Source of the DNA: Sphingomonas aquatilis
GTDB taxonomy: Bacteria > Pseudomonadota > Alphaproteobacteria > Sphingomonadales > Sphingomonadaceae
Assembly: GCF_014196115.1 (NCBI RefSeq)
Contig: NZ_JACIDB010000009.1
Location: forward strand, 1 to 64,000
DNA: 64,000 nucleotides
Reading direction: 5' to 3'
Shown: in pieces, positions 53,126 to 61,487 of the stretch
Layout of the letters: every line of letters begins with the position of its first letter
How positions within the stretch are numbered: the first letter of the stretch is position 1
Notes under the pieces: generated by a model
What the model saw: only the letters and a program-made list of their open reading frames with translations
Told to the model about the DNA's origin: nothing
Databases searched by the model: none
Made by a program: the position numbers and the translations under genes

Positions 53126-53154
53126 CCTTTAGGCGGCGCGGACCGGCGATGCAA
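53126..53154 (-). promoter_or_regulatory. Probable promoter of tRNA-Pro
   Basis: On the minus strand TTGCAT (53154-53149) is separated by exactly 17 bases from TAAAGG (53131-53126). Transcription would start near 53119, about 38 bases before the mature tRNA. Spacing is ideal; both boxes match the consensus only in part. Confidence 0.4.
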
Positions 53155-53297
53155 GCGTTGATCGTCGCTTGGCCGATACAATGCGGTCACGTGTGCCGTT
53201 GCAGCGGCGCAACATTGCGCAAGCCGCCGTGCGATGCTAGCGCGCGGCGCTTCCAGTGCGGGGGATTTCCTCCGCCGATCAGCCATGCACGGATCAG

Positions 53298-53636
53298 ATG
53301 TTCATCTCCCCAGCCTATGCCCAGACCGCGGGTGGCGCCGCTGAATCCGGCGGCCTTGCCTCGCTGATCAGCTTCGCACCGCTGCTCCTCATCTTCGTCG
53401 TCTTCTACTTCCTGATGATTCGCCCGCAGCAGAGCCGCATGAAGGCGCTGCAGGCCGCGATCGCCGGCGTGAAGAAGAACGATCAGGTCGTCACCGCCGG
53501 CGGCATCGTCGGCCGCGTCACCAAGGTGGAGGACGCCTTCGTCGAGGTCGAGATCGCCGCGAACACCCGCATCCGCGTGGTGAAGGCGACGCTGGCCGAA
53601 GTGACGAGCCCCAATTCGAAGCCGGCGAACGACTGA
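53298..53636 (+). CDS. yajC: Preprotein translocase subunit YajC
   Basis: This small inner-membrane subunit of 112 residues is associated with SecDF. One membrane helix at about 22-42 contains [17 protein letters not shown], the family signature, followed by the conserved cytoplasmic [20 protein letters not shown]. The ATG at 53298 gives the usual N-terminus; an in-frame ATG at 53256 adds 14 unrelated residues. The stop overlaps the secD start (TGATG), forming the classical yajC-secD-secF operon. Confidence 0.95.
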   Translation: MFISPAYAQTAGGAAESGGLASLISFAPLLLIFVVFYFLMIRPQQSRMKALQAAIAGVKKNDQVVTAGGIVGRVTKVEDAFVEVEIAANTRIRVVKATLAEVTSPNSKPAND

Positions 53637-55234
53637 TGCTGGACTTTCCGCGCTGGAAGGTAGCGACGATCTGGACAGTGCTCGCGTTGCTGTGCGCGCT
53701 GGCCATCCCGACGTTCCTGCCCGAATCGATGACCGCGAACTGGCCGTTCCATCCGCGGGTCAACAAGGGCCTGGACCTCGCCGGCGGCAGCTATCTGATG
53801 CTGGAAGCCGATACGCAGGATCTCGCCAACACGCGGATCGAGGCGATGCGCGACCAGATCCAGGGGACGATGCGCAACGGCACACCCCGGATCGACATCG
53901 GCGACATTTCGACGCGCAACAACCAGATCAGCTTCATGCTGCGCAACCCGGCGCAGGTCGATGCGGCGCGCGAACGCCTCCTCGGCATCACCGGCGGCGG
54001 CGCCGGCATGACCGGCCAGCGCGAATGGGACATCCAGGTCGTCGACGGCAGCCGCTTCGTGTTGACCCCGACGCAGGCGGGCCTCAACCAGGCGATCAAG
54101 ACCGCGATGGAGGATGCGACCGACGTCGTGCGCCGTCGTATCGACGCGCTCGGCACGCGTGAACCGACCATCGTGCGCCAGGGCGACAACCGCATCCTGG
54201 TGCAGGTGCCGGGCCTGCAGAACCCGCAGCAGCTGAAAGACCTGCTCGGCAAGACCGCGCGCCTCGAATTCAAGCTGGTCGACACCACCGCCAACCCGGC
54301 CGACGTCGCCAAGGGCATTGCGCCGATCGGCAGCCAGATCCTGCCCTACCCCGGCAGCCGTGACGGCGTGCCGGTCAGCGTCGTGAAGCGCACCGCGGTC
54401 ATCACCGGCGACATGGTCGCCGACGCGCGCCAGGGCTTCGACCAGCAGACCAACGCCCCCAACGTCCAGATCACGTTCAACGGCGTCGGCGGCAACCGCT
54501 TCGCCCGCGTGACGCAGGCGAACGTCGGCAAGCCGTTCGCGGTGGTGGTCGACAATCAGGTCGTCTCGGTCGCCAACATCAACGAACCGATCCTGGGCGG
54601 ATCGGCGGTCATCAACGGTGGCTTCACCGTCGAAAGCGCCAACCAGCTCGCCATCGCGCTGCGTTCGGGCAAGCTGTCGATCAACCTGAAGGTGATCGAG
54701 GAATCGACCGTTGGGCCGGAACTGGGCGCCGATTCGATCCGAGCCGGCATCCTCGCCTGCTCAGTTGCGGTCGCACTCGTCATGGCGTTCATGTTCCTGA
54801 CCTATGGCCGGTTCGGCGCCTATGCGAACCTCGCCGTCGTCATCAACGTGTTCGTCATCCTCGGCGTCCTCGCGCTGATCAGCGGCACGCTGACGCTGCC
54901 GGGCATCGCGGGCTTCGTGCTCACCATCGGCACCGCGGTCGACGCGAACGTGCTGATCAACGAGCGTATCCGCGAGGAACGCCGACGCGGCCGCAGCGTC
55001 GTGCAGGCGGTAGAGCTGGGCTACAAGGAAGCCAGCCGCACCATCTTCGAAGCGAACATGACCCACTTCATCTCGGGCGCGATCATGTTCGTGCTGGGGT
55101 CTGGTCCGGTCCGCGGCTTCGCGGTCGTTCTGCTCATCGGTATCGTCACTTCGGTCTTCACCGCCGTCACCTTCACGCGCATGCTCGTCGCGCTGTGGAT
55201 CCGGCGCGAGAAGCCCAAGACGATCAACATTTGA
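53636..55234 (+). CDS. secD: Protein translocase subunit SecD
   Basis: SecD uses the proton-motive force to help pull secreted proteins through SecYEG. The 532-residue protein has a first membrane helix near 9-24, the conserved GLDLAGGSYLMLE segment at the start of the periplasmic domain, DVVRRRIDALGTREPTIV in its middle, and a block of five helices from about 365 with GTAVDANVLINERIREE. Length and order are normal for alphaproteobacteria. secF follows 16 bases later. Confidence 0.96.
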   Translation: MLDFPRWKVATIWTVLALLCALAIPTFLPESMTANWPFHPRVNKGLDLAGGSYLMLEADTQDLANTRIEAMRDQIQGTMRNGTPRIDIGDISTRNNQISFMLRNPAQVDAARERLLGITGGGAGMTGQREWDIQVVDGSRFVLTPTQAGLNQAIKTAMEDATDVVRRRIDALGTREPTIVRQGDNRILVQVPGLQNPQQLKDLLGKTARLEFKLVDTTANPADVAKGIAPIGSQILPYPGSRDGVPVSVVKRTAVITGDMVADARQGFDQQTNAPNVQITFNGVGGNRFARVTQANVGKPFAVVVDNQVVSVANINEPILGGSAVINGGFTVESANQLAIALRSGKLSINLKVIEESTVGPELGADSIRAGILACSVAVALVMAFMFLTYGRFGAYANLAVVINVFVILGVLALISGTLTLPGIAGFVLTIGTAVDANVLINERIREERRRGRSVVQAVELGYKEASRTIFEANMTHFISGAIMFVLGSGPVRGFAVVLLIGIVTSVFTAVTFTRMLVALWIRREKPKTINI

Positions 55235-55250
55235 GGCGAAAGGACACCTC

Positions 55251-56225
55251 ATGCGCCTCCTGAAAATCGTACCCGACAACACCAACATCGACTTCGTCCG
55301 CCTGCGCGGCTGGGCATTTGGGCTGACGCTCGCGCTGAGCCTGCTCGCGGTGGGGCTGACGGTGGTGAAGGGCCTCAACTTCGGCGTCGATTTCGTCGGC
55401 GGCCTGATGATCGAAGAGAAGTTCCCGACGCAGCCCGACCAGAACAAGGTCCGCCAGGTCATCGACGGCCTGGGCGTCGGCGAAGCCGCACTCCAACAGT
55501 TCGGCGACCCCAAGACACTGACCATCCGCCTGCCCGTGCAGGAAGGCGCTGACGAAGGCGCGACGAACGCCGTCGTCAAGAAGGTGGAAGGCGCATTGGG
55601 CCAGGCATTCCCGGGCGCGACATTCAGCCGCTATTCGACCGTGTCGAGCAAGGTGTCGGGTGAATTGATCCGCAACGGTGTGCTCGCGGTCGTCCTCGCG
55701 ATCCTGGGCATCGGTCTGTTCGCGATCGTGCGGTTCGAATGGCAGTTCGGCGTGTCGACGATCGTCGCGATCGTCCACGATCTGCTGATGACGGTCGGCT
55801 TCTTCGCGCTGTCGCGCTTCGAATTCGACCTGAACATCATCGCCGCGGTGCTGACGATCATCGGCTATTCGATCAACGACAAGATCGTGATCGACGACCG
55901 TATTCGCGAAAACATGCGCCGCTATCGCAAGATGGAGATGCGCGAGATCATCAACCTGTCGGTCAACGAAACGCTGCCGCGTACCGTCATGACCTCGGTC
56001 ACGATCCTGCTCGCGCTGATCGCGATGCTGCTGCTCGGCGGCCATGTGCTGCGCGGCTTCACCGCGGCGATGATCCTCGGCATCGTCGTCGGCACCTATT
56101 CGTCGATCTACGTGTCGTCGTCGCTGCTCATCACGCTCGGCCTGCGCGCCGATCCGAATGCCGGCGAACGCACGGCAAAGGGCGGCATCAGCAATGCGGA
56201 GCGGGTCGGCCCGCGCGAGGGCTGA
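55251..56225 (+). CDS. secF: Protein translocase subunit SecF
   Basis: SecF is the partner of SecD in the inner membrane. The 324-residue protein has helix 1 near 19-38, the FGVDFVGGLMIEE motif, a small periplasmic domain, and five C-terminal helices with the conserved TIIGYSINDKIVIDDRIRENMR and the NLSVNETLPRTVMTS motif. A short hydrophilic tail follows. Spacing to secD and the following Mth938-like gene indicates one operon. Confidence 0.96.
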   Translation: MRLLKIVPDNTNIDFVRLRGWAFGLTLALSLLAVGLTVVKGLNFGVDFVGGLMIEEKFPTQPDQNKVRQVIDGLGVGEAALQQFGDPKTLTIRLPVQEGADEGATNAVVKKVEGALGQAFPGATFSRYSTVSSKVSGELIRNGVLAVVLAILGIGLFAIVRFEWQFGVSTIVAIVHDLLMTVGFFALSRFEFDLNIIAAVLTIIGYSINDKIVIDDRIRENMRRYRKMEMREIINLSVNETLPRTVMTSVTILLALIAMLLLGGHVLRGFTAAMILGIVVGTYSSIYVSSSLLITLGLRADPNAGERTAKGGISNAERVGPREG

Positions 56226-56235
56226 CGCGGTGCGG

Positions 56236-56604
56236 ATGGACCGTGAGGCCGCCGCCGGCGGCCCGATCGTTCGCGGCTTCGTCGGCTCGGGGTTTCGGGT
56301 CGACGACGAGCGGGTGTTCCGAGCGCTGTTGATGACGGTGGAGACGGCGTCCGAATGGACGCCGCCCCCGCTCGACCGGCTCGACACGGCGGCGTTGCAG
56401 CCGCTGATCGACGCCGCGCCGGAGTTCATCCTGATCGGCACGGGCGCCGGGCTGACCCGACCGCCGGTCGCGCTGGTCCGCGCACTGGAAGATGCCGGAA
56501 CCGGCGTCGAGGCGATGGACAGCCGCGCCGCGGCACGCGCCTGGGGCGTGCTACGCGGCGAGGGCCGCGTGATCGGCGCGGCGCTCTACCCGCTGGACGC
56601 CTGA
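56236..56604 (+). CDS. Mth938-like domain protein
   Basis: The 122-residue protein carries the Mth938/DUF498 domain. It begins with VRGFVGSGFRVDDERV and has the central FILIGTGAGLTRPP motif and GVEAMDSRAAARAWGVL. A mitochondrial relative (NDUFAF3) is a complex I assembly factor; the bacterial role is unclear, although the gene commonly follows secF in alphaproteobacteria. GTG at 56230 is an alternative start. Its 3' end overlaps the convergent glycosyltransferase gene by 19 bases. Confidence 0.85.
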   Translation: MDREAAAGGPIVRGFVGSGFRVDDERVFRALLMTVETASEWTPPPLDRLDTAALQPLIDAAPEFILIGTGAGLTRPPVALVRALEDAGTGVEAMDSRAAARAWGVLRGEGRVIGAALYPLDA

Positions 56605-57779
56605 TCCCTCTCGCGCCGGTGGGCGGCGAGCGCCGACAGGTGATCGACCAGCGCCGCGGTATTCGCTTGCCAGGTAAAGCGCTTCACCGTCGCAGAGACT
56701 GCGTCAGGTGCATGCGGATCGGCGATCAGCTCCCCTATCGCAGCGGCAAAGGCCTCCGGGGTGCGCGCGACGATCCGTCCGGCGTCCGCTGAGGTTACCA
56801 CCTCCGCCGCACCGCCGATTGGCGGAATGACGACAGGGGTGCCGCAGGCGAGCGCCTCGATCCACGCATTGGCCAGCCCTTCCGAACGCGAGGCCAGCGC
56901 CATGACGTCGGCTGCGGCGATCACCCCCGGCAGCGCCCGATGGGGCACGCCGCCCGCGATGCGGACGCGATCGGCAATCCCCAATGACGCGGCAAGCGCG
57001 GTGAGGCTTGCCCGCTCGGCCCCCTCGCCCACGATCATCAGCGTGACGCCGGGTAGCGTCGCCACCGCGCGCAGCACGATGTCGTGGCCCTTGCGGGGGA
57101 TCAGCGCACCCAAGGACAACACCAGAGGCCCGGTGACGCCCAGCGCGGCCTTGGCAGCGGCCCGATCGGCCGAGTGGAAGGCGTCCGTGTCGATGCCTGT
57201 GTGATGCACGCGGATGCGGTCTGCCGGCATGCCGAGCGCGATCATGTCGTCCCGCATCGCGCCGCTGACCGCGAGTAGACCGTCCGCCGCGCGGCCGGCC
57301 TCCCGCACCTGCGCCGCCGTCGGGCCCGACCGTCCCCAAAGGTGGATATCCGCCCCGCGCGCCTTGATCGAGACGGGAACGCCATAGCGCCGCCCGAGCA
57401 TCACCGCGGCCGGCCCATCGGGGAAGAAAAAGGACGTATCGATCACATCGAACGGAAAGTCGTGCCGTATGGCATCCAGCACCGGCACCAGCGCGCGAAC
57501 GAGCATACGGGCATGCCAACGACCGGCGGTGCCCGGCATCGCGATAAAACGCGGCCGGTACACATCGACACCGCGCCAAGTTTCGCGCGTGGGCAGCGCC
57601 AGCCGCTCGCCTTGCCGCAAGCGCGACACCGGCCAGGGGGCGACACCCACCGGCGCGATGACCCGCACCGCGACGCCGTCCGCGGCCGCCAGCCCCTGCG
57701 TCTGCCGTTCGACGAACACGCCAAAATTCGGCCGGTTCGCATCCGGATACAGGGACGACAGGGTCAGGACGCGCAGCAT
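56586..57779 (-). CDS. GT4-family glycosyltransferase
   Basis: The 397-residue protein has the two-Rossmann GT-B fold. Its N-terminal half starts with VLTLSSLYPDANRPNFGVFVERQ. The nucleotide-sugar-binding half contains LVLSLGALIPRKGHDIVLRAV, the VPHRALPGVIAAADVMALASRSEG segment with the conserved glutamate, and NAWIEALACGTPVV. It would transfer a hexose in exopolysaccharide or lipid glycan synthesis; the acceptor is unknown. The long open frame upstream to 57953 overlaps the next gene and lacks family sequence, so the start is ATG 57779. The mannose-6-phosphate isomerase gene next door fits glycan precursor supply. Confidence 0.9.
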   Translation of the reverse strand: MLRVLTLSSLYPDANRPNFGVFVERQTQGLAAADGVAVRVIAPVGVAPWPVSRLRQGERLALPTRETWRGVDVYRPRFIAMPGTAGRWHARMLVRALVPVLDAIRHDFPFDVIDTSFFFPDGPAAVMLGRRYGVPVSIKARGADIHLWGRSGPTAAQVREAGRAADGLLAVSGAMRDDMIALGMPADRIRVHHTGIDTDAFHSADRAAAKAALGVTGPLVLSLGALIPRKGHDIVLRAVATLPGVTLMIVGEGAERASLTALAASLGIADRVRIAGGVPHRALPGVIAAADVMALASRSEGLANAWIEALACGTPVVIPPIGGAAEVVTSADAGRIVARTPEAFAAAIGELIADPHAPDAVSATVKRFTWQANTAALVDHLSALAAHRRERDQASSG

Positions 57780-57837
57780 CGCGGCTTGGCCTAACGGCGC
57801 CGGGTTAAGGCTTCCCCAACCCGGCGCCACCCGCGAA

Positions 57838-58662
57838 TCAGAGGCGCTGTGTGCCCGGATAGGCGAACAGCAGGTCGGCATCAGCGCTGCTCGCGATCGT
57901 CTCGCTGCCGGTGACGGTGACGCATTCGCCCGCCTTGAACGCGACGCCGGCAACCTCGCCCGCCCCGCGGATCGGCAGCAGCCAGCCGGTCTGACCGTCC
58001 TTCAGCGCGACCTGGTGTTCGCCGCCGGTCCAGCGCTCCAGTACGAACTTCGGCCCCTCGACCAGAATGTCGCGCCCCTCGCCCGCCGCACCCGGCGAGA
58101 CGATCGGCTGGTACGGGGTCAGGTGCGAAACCGCGACGCCATCGTCGAGGTGCAGTTCCCGGTCGCTGCCGTAGTCGTATAGGCGATAGGTCGTCTCGCT
58201 GTTCTGCTGCACCTCGATCAGCGTCAGGCCACCGCCGATCGCGTGGATCGTGCCGCTGGGGGCGTAGTAGAAGTCGCCGGCCTTCACCGGCACCCAGTCG
58301 AGGTCGTCCTCGATGCTGCCGTCCTGTGCGTCAGTGCGCAGTTGCTCCGCGGTGATCGGCTGCTTGGGGCCCAGGGCGATCGTCGAATCGGGGCGGGCCG
58401 CCAGGATCGTCCAGCATTCGTCCTTGCCGCGCGGCAGGCCGCGTGCATGCGCCTGCTCGTCGTCCGGGTGGACCTGCACCGACAATTTGTGGTCGGTGAA
58501 CAAATACTTGATCAGCAGGTCAGGCGTGCTGTCGCCCGGCTCCTGAAACCAGATTTCGCCGATCGGCTCGCCGTCCCTGGGCGCGTCCTCAAAGCCGAAC
58601 CCCAGGTCATGCCGGCCCCACGGCTTTTCGACGCGGTGGGTGTGGAGCAACGTAGCAGGCAT
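57838..58662 (-). CDS. manA: Class I mannose-6-phosphate isomerase
   Basis: The 274-residue cupin-type zinc enzyme interconverts mannose-6-phosphate and fructose-6-phosphate. Conserved parts are KPWGRHDLGF, the metal region LSVQVHPDDEQA with GKDECWTIL, and the second half YYAPSGTIHAIGGGLTLIEVQQNSETTYRLYDYG, typical of the short class I form. AAAGGA lies just before the ATG at 58662. It is divergent from bamD and upstream of the glycosyltransferase gene on the same strand. Confidence 0.9.
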   Translation of the reverse strand: MPATLLHTHRVEKPWGRHDLGFGFEDAPRDGEPIGEIWFQEPGDSTPDLLIKYLFTDHKLSVQVHPDDEQAHARGLPRGKDECWTILAARPDSTIALGPKQPITAEQLRTDAQDGSIEDDLDWVPVKAGDFYYAPSGTIHAIGGGLTLIEVQQNSETTYRLYDYGSDRELHLDDGVAVSHLTPYQPIVSPGAAGEGRDILVEGPKFVLERWTGGEHQVALKDGQTGWLLPIRGAGEVAGVAFKAGECVTVTGSETIASSADADLLFAYPGTQRL

Positions 58663-58734
58663 GAGGGTCCTTTCGAGTCCGTAACAGGCGCGCCAACGTG
58701 CGACGGAGGGGATTGTTCGCTGGCACGCGCTTAC

Positions 58735-58749
58735 GCTAAGAGCCTTAGC
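58735..58749. promoter_or_regulatory. Palindrome directly before bamD
   Basis: GCTAAG (58735-58740) and CTTAGC (58744-58749) are inverted around AGC, ending two bases before the bamD start codon. No Shine-Dalgarno sequence is visible for bamD, so a small hairpin in the initiation region or a protein site is conceivable. Confidence 0.3.
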
Positions 58750-58751
58750 CG

Positions 58752-59720
58752 ATGCGTATCCCACAGTCCAAGGCGCTTGCCGCCGCGATGATCGCCGTCC
58801 TCGCGCTTCCGGTCGCCGGTTGCGCCCGTAACAAGGCGAAGTCCGACCTGCCCTATGTCGCGCGCGACGTGGGCACGCTCTATTCCACCGCGAAGACGCG
58901 GCTGGATCAGGGCCGCTACAAGGAGGCGGCGCTGCTGTTCGACGAGGTCGAGCGCCAGCATCCCTATTCGATCTGGGCCCGCCGCGCGCAGCTGATGAGC
59001 GCGTTCAGCTATTATCTCGACCGCGATTACACCGCGAGCATCCAGTCGGCGCAGCGCTTCCTGTCGGTCCACCCCGGCAACCGCGATGCTCCTTATGCCT
59101 ATTATCTGATCGCGCTGAGCTATTACGAACAGATTCGCGACGTCACGCGCGACCAGAAGATCACGCTCCAGGCGCTGAGCGCACTGGGCGAACTGACCCG
59201 CCGCTATCCGAACACCCGCTACGCCTCCGACGCCCGCCTGAAGATCGACCTCGTCAACGATCACCTCGCCGGCAAGGAAATGGAGATCGGGCGGTTCTAC
59301 GAGACCCGCGGTCAGTGGCTGGGCGCCGCGCTGCGCTTCCGCACCGTGATCGACAAATATCAGACCACGACGCACACGCCCGAAGCGCTGATGCGCCTCG
59401 TCGAATGCTATCTGGAACTGGGCCTGCGCGGCGAAGCCGAGAAGGCCGCGGCGGTGCTCGGCGCCAACTATCCCGGCAGCGACTGGTACTCGCATGCGTA
59501 CAAGCTGATGCAGGAGCACCCCTTCACGCCGACTGCGCCGATTCCCGCCGGCCAGCCGATCATTCCGCCCAACACGCCGGGCACCAAGAAGCTCGCCGAA
59601 CCGGGCGAGCTGGAGGCCGCCAAGCCCAAGGCGGAAGCCCCCACGCCGCCGACGCCGGTCGCCCCGAGCGGCGGCACGGCCGGCGCGCCGGTGCCGACCA
59701 CCGAGACGCCGACCAACTGA
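58752..59720 (+). CDS. bamD: Outer membrane protein assembly factor BamD
   Basis: BamD is an essential lipoprotein of the beta-barrel assembly machinery on the periplasmic face of the outer membrane. The 322-residue protein has a lipoprotein signal with C24 in PVAGC and five TPR-like helical repeats beginning YSTAKTRLDQGRYKEAALLFDEVE, with SIQSAQRFLSVHPGN later. A Pro/Ala/Thr-rich tail of about 60 residues follows the last repeat; Escherichia coli BamD has nothing similar. recN follows 79 bases downstream, as in related bacteria. Confidence 0.94.
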   Translation: MRIPQSKALAAAMIAVLALPVAGCARNKAKSDLPYVARDVGTLYSTAKTRLDQGRYKEAALLFDEVERQHPYSIWARRAQLMSAFSYYLDRDYTASIQSAQRFLSVHPGNRDAPYAYYLIALSYYEQIRDVTRDQKITLQALSALGELTRRYPNTRYASDARLKIDLVNDHLAGKEMEIGRFYETRGQWLGAALRFRTVIDKYQTTTHTPEALMRLVECYLELGLRGEAEKAAAVLGANYPGSDWYSHAYKLMQEHPFTPTAPIPAGQPIIPPNTPGTKKLAEPGELEAAKPKAEAPTPPTPVAPSGGTAGAPVPTTETPTN

Positions 59721-59750
59721 TCCGCGCCCCGGCCGTCATCGCGGCGATGA

Positions 59751-59765
59751 GAACATTTAAGGATC
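59751..59765. promoter_or_regulatory. Possible LexA (SOS) site upstream of recN
   Basis: GAAC (59751-59754), seven bases, then GATC (59762-59765) is one mismatch from the alphaproteobacterial LexA box GAAC-N7-GAAC (equivalently GTTC-N7-GTTC). It lies 35 bases before the recN start, and recN is an SOS gene in many bacteria. The mismatch makes it tentative. Confidence 0.4.
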
Positions 59766-59799
59766 AACATCGCCGCGCGGGCGCGCTATAGCGCCTGCG

Positions 59800-61458
59800 A
59801 TGCTGACCGCGCTGTCCATTCGCGATGTGGTGCTGATCGAGGCGCTTGACCTCGAATTCGGGGCCGGGCTCGACGTGCTGACCGGGGAAACCGGTGCGGG
59901 CAAGTCGATCCTGCTCGATGCCCTCGGGCTGGCGCTGGGGGGGCGTGGCGAATCGGGTCTGGTGCGCCACGGCGCGGCACAGGCGATCGTCACCGCGACC
60001 TTCGATCCGCCCGTCGGCGCGCTCGGCGCCTTATTGGAAGAGAATGGCGTCGAGGTGGAGCCGGGCGAACCGTTGCTCGTCCGCCGCATCGTCAAGGCCG
60101 ATGGCGGCAGTCGCGCGCTCATCAACAACCAGCCCGCAGGCGTCGCGCTGCTGCGCGAGATCGCGCCGATGCTGGTCGAGATTCACGGCCAGCACGACGA
60201 TCGCGGCCTACTCAATCCACGCGGGCATCGCGCGCTGCTCGATGCGTTCGGACGCGTCGATCCGGGCGATACCGCACGCGCCTGGGCAAGTTTGCGAGAC
60301 GCGCAGGCAAAGCTCGCCGCGGCGCAGGCCGAGATCGAAACGGCCGCGCGCGATCGCGAATGGCTGGAACATGCGGTGGGCGAACTCAGCGCCCTAGCCG
60401 CCGAACCGGGCGAAGAGGAAGCGCTCGCCGACAAGCGGCGCGGCATGCAGCGCGCCGAAAAGATCGCGGACGAATTGGCCGCTATCGATGATTATCTCGA
60501 AGGATCGAATGGCGGGCTAGCGCAGTTGCGCCAGGCAGCGCGGGTGCTGGAACGCATCGCCGAGGATCATCCCGCGCTCGGCGAAGCCCTCGCGGCGATC
60601 GATCGCGCGGTGATCGAGGCGGCGGCTGCCGAGGAACAGCTGGTCGAGGCGCGCCGTGCCCTCGCCTTCGACCCACGGGCGCTGGAAGAGGATGAGGCGC
60701 GCCTGTTCGAACTGCGCGGTATGGCGCGCAAGCATCGCGTCCAGCCCGACGATCTCGCCGCGCTGACCGAGGATTTGCGCGGCCGATTGGAGCGGCTGGA
60801 AGCTGGCGAGGGCGGGATCGCGCTGCTGGAAGCGTCCGTCGCCGCGGCTCGGGCCGATTACGACGCCGCCGCCGACATCCTGTCGCAACGCCGCCATGCC
60901 GCGGCCGAGCGCCTCGACGCGGCGGTCGCGGGCGAACTCGCGCCGTTGAAGCTCGACGCCGCACGCTTCCGCACGACCGTGGTGTCGGTCGGGCCTGACG
61001 GGTGGTCCGCGCACGGCAAGGATCGTGTTGAATTCGAGATCGCGACCAACCCCGGCGCGCCCTTCGCCCCGCTCGCCAAGATCGCCAGCGGTGGCGAGCT
61101 GTCGCGCTTCATCCTGGCGCTGAAGGTCGCGCTGGCCGAAGAAGGCGGCGCGGCGACGATGATCTTCGATGAGATCGATCGCGGCGTCGGCGGTGCGGTG
61201 GCGAGCGCGATAGGCGAACGCCTCGCGCGGCTCGCCGAACACACGCAGCTACTGGTGGTGACGCACTCGCCCCAGGTCGCGGCGCGCGGTGCCGAGCATC
61301 TGTTGATCGCCAAGAGCCACGACGGCACCGTCACCCGCACCGGCGTCCGGGTGCTCGACGAGGCCGAACGACGCGAAGAGATCGCGCGGATGTTGTCCGG
61401 TGCGACCGTCACCGATGAGGCGCGGGCGCAGGCCGACCGGTTGCTCGAGACGGCCTGA
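59800..61458 (+). CDS. recN: DNA repair protein RecN
   Basis: This SMC-like ATPase acts in double-strand break repair. The 552-residue protein has Walker A GETGAGKS at 29-36, QPAGVALLREIAPMLVEIHGQHD, long central coiled coils rich in Ala, Glu and Arg, the signature SGGELSRFILALK, and Walker B MIFDEIDRGVGG before a TTHSPQ-like D-loop (VVTHSPQVAARG). Length is normal. A palindrome GCGCTATAGCGC lies just upstream of the ATG at 59800, after the possible LexA site. Confidence 0.95.
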   Translation: MLTALSIRDVVLIEALDLEFGAGLDVLTGETGAGKSILLDALGLALGGRGESGLVRHGAAQAIVTATFDPPVGALGALLEENGVEVEPGEPLLVRRIVKADGGSRALINNQPAGVALLREIAPMLVEIHGQHDDRGLLNPRGHRALLDAFGRVDPGDTARAWASLRDAQAKLAAAQAEIETAARDREWLEHAVGELSALAAEPGEEEALADKRRGMQRAEKIADELAAIDDYLEGSNGGLAQLRQAARVLERIAEDHPALGEALAAIDRAVIEAAAAEEQLVEARRALAFDPRALEEDEARLFELRGMARKHRVQPDDLAALTEDLRGRLERLEAGEGGIALLEASVAAARADYDAAADILSQRRHAAAERLDAAVAGELAPLKLDAARFRTTVVSVGPDGWSAHGKDRVEFEIATNPGAPFAPLAKIASGGELSRFILALKVALAEEGGAATMIFDEIDRGVGGAVASAIGERLARLAEHTQLLVVTHSPQVAARGAEHLLIAKSHDGTVTRTGVRVLDEAERREEIARMLSGATVTDEARAQADRLLETA

Positions 61459-61463
61459 CCCTA

Positions 61464-61483
61464 CCCTTCTTCATCGGAGGGGA
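61464..61483. terminator. Weak hairpin between recN and the SDR gene
   Basis: CCCTTC and GGAGGG can pair (one G-T wobble) around a six-base loop in the 29-base gap between these convergent genes. No clear T-run follows on the recN side. It may serve both genes. Confidence 0.3.
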
Positions 61484-61487
61484 AATG

